The position numbers were made by a program, and so were the translations under genes. Shown here piece after piece: positions 1 through 6,703 of a stretch of 15,190 nucleotides of DNA; position 1 is the first letter of the stretch; each line of letters begins with the position of its first letter. The notes beneath the pieces are model-generated. The model was not told the DNA's origin, searched no databases, and saw only the letters and a list, made by a program, of their open reading frames with translations. Source of the DNA: Asterionellopsis glacialis (lineage: Eukaryota > Bacillariophyta > Plagiogrammaphyceae > Rhaphoneidales > Asterionellopsidaceae). The stretch spans positions 1-15,190 of the forward strand of contig WKLE02001776.1 in the NCBI GenBank assembly GCA_014885115.2. The letters are read 5' to 3'.

Positions 1-197
1 AACTTGTTAAACACATTAGTGAAATCAGTCTCTGAGAGGTTCTTTTCCCATGCTTCTTCGACAGCTAATGCATCTGCCTGTCACCTTCTAAGTTGGTGTA
101 CTCTTGTCACTGCACTCTGGATACTCATCCAGATTCCTAGATCCAACAAATTTGTTTCTGGCAATTGTCCAAAAACAGACAAGTAGGTAGGCAGCAA
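1..197 (-). pseudogene. C-terminal fragment of a mariner-like transposase
   Basis: The minus strand from about 197 down to the window edge reads as the C-terminal end of a Tc1/mariner-type DDE transposase of the stramenopile kind. It contains the motif PETNLLDLGIWMSIQSAV, which matches the family's third catalytic acid region (usually P-D-x-N-x-L-D-L-G). It is followed by VHQLRR, a stop, and then ADALAVEEAWEKN and TNVFNK. A TGA sits between LRR and QADALA in an otherwise continuous frame, so this copy is inactive. The remaining end lies outside the window. The family call rests on recognised motifs, not a search. The fragment is too short to name a subfamily. Confidence 0.6.
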
Positions 198-762
198 AAA
201 TCAAAATTTCAAAAAAAAAACAAGTCGAAACACTAATTTTTTTCCCTAATTATTTATGTAACTACTAATTCTACTAATTCACTAATTCCTACTTAATTTG
301 CATATTATTGAACTCCATACTTCATTGTCCTCACCTCTGAGATTGTTCTCCATTGCACACAGTGCATGTACACACTTTCCACACTTACACTTATAGTGTG
401 GTGTTAATCGTAAATCACTGAGGGTGCATCCTGTATCAACACCATGCACTACACCTCACTATGTGAGTTGTATCCTTAATAATAGTGCTAATGCACACAT
501 CCATGCACAGACAGGCCAGTTGGACAGACAATGGTAAAGTGGAGAGATGGACGATGATGACGTGACAGATTGTTGGAGATGGACGGATGATGCTGACATG
601 GCAGATTGACGTGACGTCAGCTTCACTCAAGGAATTTTTTACGTGGCAGTTTGGTGGACTAATGGAGGTTTTACCGGTTACTAAACCTTTCCTCCACATT
701 TTCAAACATTAAAAAAATAGAATTCTGTAAACTAGTTATAATTAATATTACCAACAAACAAG
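198..762. other. AT-rich intergenic stretch without a gene
   Basis: I see no supportable gene here. The minus-strand frame at 436-705 is uninteresting in composition and matches nothing I know. The stretch contains short A and T runs and a patch (about 535-625) of loosely repeated GATGGACGATGATGACGTGACAG-like words. An exact 8-base CRE-type palindrome, TGACGTCA, lies at 612-619. Confidence 0.5.
612..619. promoter_or_regulatory. CRE-like palindrome TGACGTCA
   Basis: This is the exact eight-base CRE consensus bound by many bZIP dimers. It lies inside a run of related GTGACAG / TGACATGG / TGACGTGACG words. No intact gene starts within 2 kb, so a regulatory role is not shown, and it may be a chance match or part of a transposon end. 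Confidence 0.2.
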
Positions 763-1137
763 TCAGTTGATTGTCGTAACCTGACTGCTGTGTGCACCGG
801 CATAGGGCACACCACACTGACCACAATAATTGGGAGCACCATCACCACCCATTGGTGAATCTGGTGGTATGTACCCAGGACGTACAGCTGCTCTTGTAGC
901 AGCAGCTACAGCAGCTGTGAATTCTGGTTCATACACACTTGGCAATCCACCAGTTGCAGCTGCAGCAGGATGGTCACCTACCCTGTTACTATCACCATCA
1001 CTCAATCCCGTTTCTGTGCACGCAAGTCATTCTTCATAATCTTTCCTGGCTGCCTCCATCATTGCATCACAATCAGCCTCTAATTGTTCCACAATGCCTG
1101 GTTTCTGAGGATTTGATTTGCAGAGGATTGCATTGAA
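763..1137 (-). pseudogene. Possible retrotransposon Gag-like relic
   Basis: One minus-strand frame is open from 1137 to the stop at 763 except for a single TGA at 1029-1027. Before the stop it reads as a plausible charged helix (PGIVEQLEADCDAMMEAARK). After it comes an Ala/Pro/Gly-rich stretch ending in NYCGQCGVPYAGAHSSQ. That ending resembles the Y-C-x-x-[HC]-G-x-x-Y-...-H-[TS]-S pattern near the C-terminus of Gag in Copia-like elements of diatoms and oomycetes, but it stops before the last Cys of a zinc knuckle. Neighbouring transposon relics make this reading reasonable. It could instead be a decayed host gene. No start codon is convincing. Confidence 0.35.
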
Positions 1138-1539
1138 CTAGTTTATCATGTAATCAAGAACAGGAAATCTAATGTAGGTAAAACCTTCAACAAAAAGTAC
1201 AATGAAGATTTGATTAATTTGTGTACAGTGATTTGGGAAAGGAAGAGCAGGACAAAGGGACAGGGTCCAGATGTTCAGAAGAGGGAAGAGATTTGTCTCT
1301 TTGATCCAACAAAAGAGATGGAAGAAGAATTCACTAAGAGGATGGAAGCATATGAACAAATGAATAAGGAAAACACAGATAATAATATCAACTTCCACAA
1401 CCACAATAACAGCAACAATATTAACAACAGAAAACAATACAAAGACCATGAGGAAGATTCTGAACAGGAAGAAATTTTGGAAGCAAGGTCTTATGCCAAA
1501 AGGGCTAGACATAAATCATTGCATAGTGCTGCTGTTTAA
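1117..1539 (+). CDS. Unrecognised Asn/His/Glu-rich open frame, probable 3' part
   Basis: A plus-strand frame of 140 codons runs from just after a TGA (1114-1116) to TAA at 1537-1539. The first in-frame ATG is only at 1318, so the reading before it (with IKNRKSNVGKTFNKKYNED and a Lys/Arg-rich segment) needs an upstream exon. A pyrimidine-poor but usable acceptor, TTTGCAG, ends at 1123. The protein has a basic first half, an acidic coiled-coil-like segment (EMEEEFTKRMEAYEQMNKEN), an Asn/His tract of low complexity, and a mixed charged tail ending HSAAV. I do not recognise a family. It may be the end of a host gene or a second open frame of a mobile element. The frame opposite (1138-1512) is read as its shadow. 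Confidence 0.35.
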   Translation, partial: FAEDCIELVYHVIKNRKSNVGKTFNKKYNEDLINLCTVIWERKSRTKGQGPDVQKREEICLFDPTKEMEEEFTKRMEAYEQMNKENTDNNINFHNHNNSNNINNRKQYKDHEEDSEQEEILEARSYAKRARHKSLHSAAV

Positions 1540-2190
1540 GTTGTGAAAGATTGCATTCTTTCAGAAAAACATGTTTAATTTAATTAAAAATATTCGTAGT
1601 GAGTTTTTTTTATATGAATCAGTCACTTGGTTTTTTACCCAAAAGCAAAAATTTATTTGTCTGATCAATTTTGCATTGCTGCAGTAGTAAATTATTTATT
1701 TCATCAAAAGCACTTGTTTTTATTGACACAGTTAACCTTTTTTGTTTAAGCAGGCAAATTTTTTCTCTGTAAGACAATTTTTGGGAATGAACCAGAAACC
1801 TTTTTTAATTGTTTGTGTAACATAATTTTTGTGATTGCTACACTTTTGCAAGGATCAGAGTACCTTTTTTATGTCAGTCTGTTCTTGTTTATTAAGCCAA
1901 GTTGACAATTTTAATGTCAGTCAGTGCAAATTTTTAAGTGAGTCTGTGAATTTTTTATGTCAAAGAATGCAATTTTTTGGGCAAGTCAGGTGCAAAAATA
2001 AATTTGGTGTGTGAAAAGAAAAATGTCAAATTGAGAAAAAATTCATATGAGTGTGTCATGTAAAAAAAATGATGGGCTGGTGTTAATTTTTTGACTATAC
2101 CACAAAATTTATGTGACTGGTGACTTGAAGGGACACTTTTTTTGTCAAAATTTCCAACGTAAATTTTGTTACTAGGGTCACATAAAATCT
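1540..2190. other. T-tract-rich non-coding stretch
   Basis: No open frame of interest is present. The sequence carries many runs of five to eight T on the plus strand between about 1600 and 1975, separated by some 25 to 50 bases. These give way to A runs around 1995-2070 and then T runs again. The words GTCAGTC, ATGTCA and GCAATTTTT recur. It lies just beyond the 3' end of the Crypton relic and could be its non-coding terminal region or ordinary AT-rich spacer. Confidence 0.4.
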
Positions 2191-2192
2191 AT

Positions 2193-3635
2193 TCATGAGT
2201 GACCAGAATGCCCTCTCTGATGCAAACTGCCAACTGCAGTACCGGTTTTTTCAGGGACCTCCAGCAATACTGTAGAAATTTGTTGCAACCTGTTGTCAAC
2301 CATTGTATGCATTTTCTCACTGTACTGGTCAAGAAGTATAGTGAGATGATCTGCACTTATCTGGCCATTGTTGATTGTGGCCGCATCAATGGCCTGTTTC
2401 GTAGAATCCTTGATGTCAGTTGTTAAATCCAAATTATTTTGAAGTGTATCTGTGCACACCTTCAACATTTTTTTGAGTAACGACATCTGATTGTCAGAAA
2501 AGGGGATACCTGTAGGCTGGGGCATTTTTTTGGAGGGCTAAATTGTTATAAAAGTCTTCAACTCCTTCAATAAGGTAGCAATACTAAGTACTGGAATACC
2601 ATAAAAAGGGTGTTCTGGTACTATTCCCTTGACAGTGTTCAAGTAATCACTAGCATGGACAATGCTAGCCAAGCACAAAAGACACAACCATGTAATATCA
2701 GGATGTGTATCCAATAAGACACCAAAACACAATTGCATAGCTTTGTTCACATGACAATTCGCCATCCCTACAGTAAAGTGAGGAGGCATGACTGAAAAAG
2801 AACTACTGTCTGTAGGTAGACCAGCCAGTGCTCTCCCACATTGACAATCACCCGAGTCTCCAAATTTGAAGTACAAATCTAACACTTTACCTATGGACCA
2901 ATCCCCTTGTGCAGCTACTGATGGAAGAGGAGGAGGGTCAGTCATGTTGGTTGTTATGTGCATGGCTGATCCCTTGCATGTTCCATGTGGATTACAATGC
3001 TTGGTGGGGCGTACAAACTCTGGTACAGTATCCAGCTTGTCTTTTAACAATTGGACAAGCTGTTTTGAGTATCGATTGGCAGCAGACCCATCTTATGCTC
3101 CAACCTGCAGAAATATCTTTTCTGTGTGACAGAACGTTTCTTGCCTGGTACACAGCCAACAACCAATTGCAAGATGCCAGGAAACATGGTGGTCAAATGG
3201 GTTTGCATAGATGTGCTTGGGCGTGACATTCTTTCCTTTCTTGTCAGCCTTGGTGTCATTGTAAGTAATTTTCACCAAATCAAAACCAGGCATGATATTG
3301 TGGAACCCAATATTGTTGATATTTATGGAATGGGCAATGCATTTCCACTGTGTGACTGTATACAGCCACAGGAACAAATTGCCAGTAAGAATAGACCACT
3401 CACAAATAAGTCGATAAAGTTGAAAAGGAATAGGATCTGACTCCTGTTCATCCAATACAATCCTCGTACACTTATCTTTAAAATGTAGTATACAAACGTT
3501 TTGGCTTTGGAAGTCACAGGCTGAGCCATCGGGGATGGGACACATAAAATTCATGACTACGGCAAAGAGAGTAGGTCCTAGTCCTACGTCATATGGATGG
3601 CATTCCATCACCATCATAAAAACTCCATCATATAC
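2193..3635 (-). pseudogene. Decayed Crypton-like tyrosine recombinase
   Basis: Three minus-strand open segments (3635-3096, 3092-2541, 2537-2193) all lie in one frame, separated only by TAA at 3095-3093 and TAG at 2540-2538. Read through, they give a Crypton-type tyrosine recombinase. Visible are the arginine-I region (WKCIAHSININN), the family's Lys-rich strand and N-P-F motif (DTKADKKGKNVTPKHIYANP), GSAANRYSKQL, the H-x-x-R box region (NPHGTCKGSAMHITT), the helix with the likely nucleophile Tyr (GKVLDLYFKFGDSGD), and a coiled-coil-like C-terminus after TGIP. The Box I Arg is His (codon 3332-3330) and the H-x-x-R Arg is Cys (codon 2978-2976), while the Tyr is kept. This copy cannot encode an active recombinase. 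The N-terminal DNA-binding part is short or missing; the frame closes at 3636-3638. Family membership is recognised from motifs, not a search. Confidence 0.72.
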
Positions 3636-3800
3636 CTAGTCTTGTTTTTACAAATTGGAAAAAGGAAGTATTGGACGAAGCTGTTCAAAAATCAAAACAA
3701 TGTATGATTTATGAAACAACTCCTATCGATACAATAGCATCTTACGAAAGGGCGATGGAATATGCAGTAGACACTGTACTTCGAAAACATCAATTGATAT
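3635..3800 (+). pseudogene. Orphan C-terminal end of an unidentified host gene
   Basis: A plus-strand frame opens at 3620 and ends at TAG 3798-3800. It reads like ordinary protein: LVFTNWKKEVLDEAVQKSKQ, then IDTIASYERAMEYAVDTV and a basic end LRKHQLI. It has no usable start codon and is much too short for a whole protein. The sequence TATACCTAG ends at 3639 and could be a splice acceptor. Immediately upstream is the Crypton relic on the other strand, whose open frame stops at 3636, so the two abut. The gene would be convergent with galactokinase, with about 220 bases between the stops. I read it as the last exon or remnant of a gene cut off by the insertion. I do not recognise the protein. 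Confidence 0.45.
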
Positions 3801-4020
3801 AGATTGATATTCAAATATACAAACGCAGGAAAGTACTTCTATAAAGAAAAATAATCATAATGTATATTTTAACATCCTACTACTAAGTTAATGTCTTGAT
3901 TCGCCAAGTGAATCTATCGACAATTGAACCATTCTCTCTTTCCATGGCACGCCACACAAACGTTAAACATTGCCCTGCCCCTAACAGCACAAGTTTTACA
4001 AAGGATTTTCATGGATGCTC
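3801..4020. other. Convergent 3' spacer
   Basis: This short spacer lies between the stop of the orphan plus-strand exon and the stop of galactokinase. It is AT-rich up to about 3895 and should hold both 3' untranslated regions. No further gene is visible. The plus-strand frame starting at 3896 is a shadow of the galactokinase coding strand. Confidence 0.4.
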
Positions 4021-5409
4021 TTATCTGTTTTCACCCATAGTATCCATGGCTAATAATCTCGCACCATCACTAGCGGTTGTTTCAAAGCACACACATTCTT
4101 TATTGGTTTTGATTTTATATTGCTCTTTCAAATATCCCATTAACCCCTGGGAACATGATTGTTTCACAAGAGTTACCGTACACCCACCAAATCCACCACC
4201 TGTTAATCTTGAACCATACACACCTTCATGATTTTGTGCCAATTCCACTAATATATCAATTTCTTCACAACTTACTTCATAATCCTCTTTCATACTTGTA
4301 TGACTTTCATTCATAAATTGTCCAACTTGGTCCCAATCGCCCTTTTCAAGTGCATCTTTGCATTGAAGCGTACGTTCATTTTCAGTGACGACATGTTTCG
4401 CACGCTTGTAACTAATTTCATCTGGAAATTTATCCTTGGCTTCTTCCACTTGTTCTACTGTGGCATATCGCAAGGATGGTATTTTTTCTTCACCACCAAA
4501 TTCACTTTGTAAGGTTGTCGTAGCAGTTTTACATTGTGCCACACGTACAGGATATTCACCACCGGCAATATCATGACATACATTGGAATTCGTCACGACT
4601 AATACTGGTTTATCCTCCTCTTTTTCGTCGGGTTTATCCTTCATGTAGACTTTTGTAAATTCAAAAGATGTACAATCAATTAAAAGTAAAGCCCCTTGAG
4701 ATGCTGCTGATGATACATATTGATCCATTATACCGCATGGTGAATGGCACCATACATTTTCAGCCTTTTGACATCGCAAGGCACGTACTTTGGGATATTT
4801 TTCAGGATTGGAAGCATCCTCGGAAGATGAATATGCTTGTGATGATCCTAATAAGCTTTCCACAAACGTCCCAACCGCTACTTCTAATGATGCACTACTG
4901 GATAAACCACTTCCTAATGGCACATTGCCAGAAATAGCAATAGACATTTCCAATACAGCATTGGTAGGTAAATCTGGTAAATACTGGGCTACAACACCCA
5001 ATACATAATTTGTCCAATTACCATCATGCGACGATGGTGGTTTAGACATTGGAGTTAAAGTGCATGTCTCCTTGGTAGATGATGATTTCGTACTTACAAT
5101 ATGACATGTCGATGTCAATGATGCATCATCATTCTCATCCACAACCACAACTTTACCAGTCCCATAAACAACTGTACAATATTCAATGGCTAAGGGTAAC
5201 ACAAATCCACCTGTATAATCTACATGTTCACCGATCAAGTTCACACGTCCTGGTGCCACACTGACATAGGCTTCTCTGTTGCTTTTATCATTAGAACTTT
5301 CCGAAAAGCGGCTTTGATATAATTCCTTGGCATCTTTCACTAATCCTTCCAGTGTTGGTGATAACTCAATATCAGCAAGTTGTTTCACAGTAGTATTTGT
5401 ATTCGACAT
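4021..5409 (-). CDS. GALK: Galactokinase (GALK1 type)
   Basis: This 462-residue galactokinase of the GHMP kinase family phosphorylates alpha-D-galactose at C1 with ATP, the first committed step of the Leloir pathway, probably in the cytosol. The galactokinase signature GRVNLIGEHVDY is at residues 54-65 (Arg55, and Glu61, His62 and Asp64, which contact sugar in the family). The ATP-binding GHMP motif PLGSGLSSSA is at 164-173, CGIMDQ with the catalytic-base Asp229 at 225-230, GGEYPVR with the sugar-binding Tyr286 at 283-289, and the third motif LTGGGFGGCTVTL at 402-414. All key residues are present. The pattern matches GALK1 rather than the GalNAc kinase GALK2. It is about 70 residues longer than human GALK1, mainly through Ser/Thr-rich loops near 105-126 and 188-205. 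I start at the first ATG (5409-5407); a longer frame begins only at a TTG. It is intronless and convergent with the orphan exon at 3635-3800. Confidence 0.95.
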   Translation of the reverse strand: MSNTNTTVKQLADIELSPTLEGLVKDAKELYQSRFSESSNDKSNREAYVSVAPGRVNLIGEHVDYTGGFVLPLAIEYCTVVYGTGKVVVVDENDDASLTSTCHIVSTKSSSTKETCTLTPMSKPPSSHDGNWTNYVLGVVAQYLPDLPTNAVLEMSIAISGNVPLGSGLSSSASLEVAVGTFVESLLGSSQAYSSSEDASNPEKYPKVRALRCQKAENVWCHSPCGIMDQYVSSAASQGALLLIDCTSFEFTKVYMKDKPDEKEEDKPVLVVTNSNVCHDIAGGEYPVRVAQCKTATTTLQSEFGGEEKIPSLRYATVEQVEEAKDKFPDEISYKRAKHVVTENERTLQCKDALEKGDWDQVGQFMNESHTSMKEDYEVSCEEIDILVELAQNHEGVYGSRLTGGGFGGCTVTLVKQSCSQGLMGYLKEQYKIKTNKECVCFETTASDGARLLAMDTMGENR

Positions 5410-5626
5410 TATGCTTCGTTTGAAGTTGTGGTGGTCCAAATTACAAACCGTATTATTTACTGAATGTTGTTACTTTTGCTGATGTTGTCAGCGGGTTATT
5501 CTTGTTGTGCGGATGCTGCTACTCTGGTGACGAGAATCTTTGCTGGTTCTTCGTAGATCGTAATCGTCGATTCGCTCTTGGTTTATTGTCTCTCTCAGAT
5601 TTGATACAACTTTATATTTTATAGGA

Positions 5627-5642
5627 GTATATTATAATATAC
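5627..5642. promoter_or_regulatory. 16-base perfect palindrome upstream of galactokinase
   Basis: GTATATTATAATATAC equals its own reverse complement over all 16 bases. It lies about 220 bases upstream of the galactokinase ATG, where a transcription-factor dimer site could be. It is almost pure A/T, so chance or cruciform-forming low complexity is also likely. Confidence 0.25.
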
Positions 5643-6071
5643 GTGAACGAATGTGATTGCGCGCACATTGACCAAAAAATAATTAAGTAGAAAAAGTTTA
5701 TTCAGTATCATATTATGGTCTAGTCTCCATACACCATGTACAGTACAGGTACTTTCATTGGCCTCCCTTTTACAAAAAAATAAAAAGAGTTTTGACACTT
5801 TAATGTGACCGATACACAATTGGCAACCACTACTTTGTCAAAAATGTAGTTTGACACAATAAAATGATTGAGGGCACCGAGAGCTTTCGAGTATATTTTG
5901 ATTCGTCTTCGTCTGAATCCAGCTGGAACAAAACCTCGTACGTTACATCTAACAGAAGTACGGTACTCCTAGGACCCAGGCCTAAAAAGTATCTCTCCTT
6001 TGATAGAGAGAGTATTATTATAAAACTCGGAGGAACAAAATTGCGTCTCCATAACGCACAATTTTTTCTCT

Positions 6072-6102
6072 CCAATGGTTGCATTGAAGCAACAACCATT
6101 GG
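6072..6102. repeat. Inverted repeat, 10-base arms
   Basis: CCAATGGTTG (6072-6081) and CAACCATTGG (6093-6102) are exact reverse complements with an 11-base spacer, able to form a hairpin on either strand. The arms begin and end with CCAAT / ATTGG, a CCAAT-box core in both orientations. There is no U-tract, so it does not look like a terminator. The function is unknown. Confidence 0.35.
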
Positions 6103-6311
6103 GTTGCTGTATTATGATATATAACCACATCGTAGCAATGAATGGGAATGGCATAGCACTGAGGGAGGTCAAACGGGAATGTAGTGTTCAACAGGGAATG
6201 TTTTTGGTTTATGCAACGGGATGTAAACCGTGTCTTCAACGAAACATTCACAGAAAGTGACTTAGCTACGAAGCAAGCAGGGTGCAGAACCTATGCACGA
6301 CCATCCGCTAG

Positions 6312-6563
6312 GGGAGCATACATACATACATCTTTACTTTACAAGAATATGCAACCCAAAAGCAACTGGATCAAGAACACTACAATGACACCCAATCAAT
6401 TTTCGACTCCAGTGGTACCTATGGATTTGTTAAAATATCCTTATCAGAGGTACTGCATGGGCTGAAACCAAGAAACAATATTCCAGGTCAAGCTTGGCAT
6501 ACTTTAAGTAACTTGGAGTTGATCATTACCTTCAACGACCAGCAGTCTAGCTTTACTCGATAA
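6312..6563 (+). CDS. Possible orphan 3' exon, unrecognised
   Basis: A plus-strand frame opens after TAG (6309-6311) and ends at TAA 6561-6563, giving 83 codons. Its composition is protein-like: LQEYATQKQLDQEHYND, then SSGTYGFVKISLSEVLHGLK and AWHTLSNLELIITFNDQQ. There is no ATG in this frame near its start, so it would have to be a terminal exon joined to something upstream; the CGCTAG ending at 6311 could be an acceptor. It is convergent with the acyltransferase gene, with 140 bases between the stops. I do not recognise it. The overlapping frame 6184-6465 is open too, and I cannot exclude that both are non-coding. Confidence 0.28.
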   Translation, partial: GSIHTYIFTLQEYATQKQLDQEHYNDTQSIFDSSGTYGFVKISLSEVLHGLKPRNNIPGQAWHTLSNLELIITFNDQQSSFTR

Positions 6564-6703
6564 TGACCAGTTTCAACTCTGCTAGAGACAATCTGCAGTT
6601 TGATGGCGATGTTCGCTGTGACGTTTTGTACCGGTAGAATTTTAAAAAAATGTCTCTACAAGGACATAAAACTTCTTTTACTCTAAGATATAACTTATTT
6701 TCT

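Larger units (their letters stand above)
5410..6311. other. Galactokinase 5' region and spacer
   Basis: This stretch must contain the promoter and 5' leader of galactokinase at its left end, including CTCTCTCAG at 5590-5598 and a 16-base perfect palindrome at 5627-5642. From 5860 to 6260 several overlapping open frames of 60 to 90 codons exist on both strands (for example 5864-6124 plus). None has recognisable motifs, and they compete with each other, so I do not call them genes. A 10-base inverted repeat lies at 6072-6102. Confidence 0.4.

Noticed and set aside
1138..1512. 124-codon minus-strand frame rich in Phe, Ile and Val, like a membrane protein
   Set aside because: It is opposite an Asn/Glu/Lys-rich frame, and such antisense frames become hydrophobic automatically; no start or family match.
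3044..3259. Frameshift joining the two main Crypton segments
   Set aside because: The third-frame open segment here suggested a frameshift at first, but the segments on both sides are in the same frame and are separated only by TAA at 3095-3093.
5410..5439. Ten-residue longer galactokinase
   Set aside because: It would need a TTG start in a eukaryote; the ATG at 5409 precedes all conserved motifs.
5864..6260. Several overlapping frames of 60-90 codons on both strands
   Set aside because: They compete for the same DNA, have no motifs and no consistent codon pattern.
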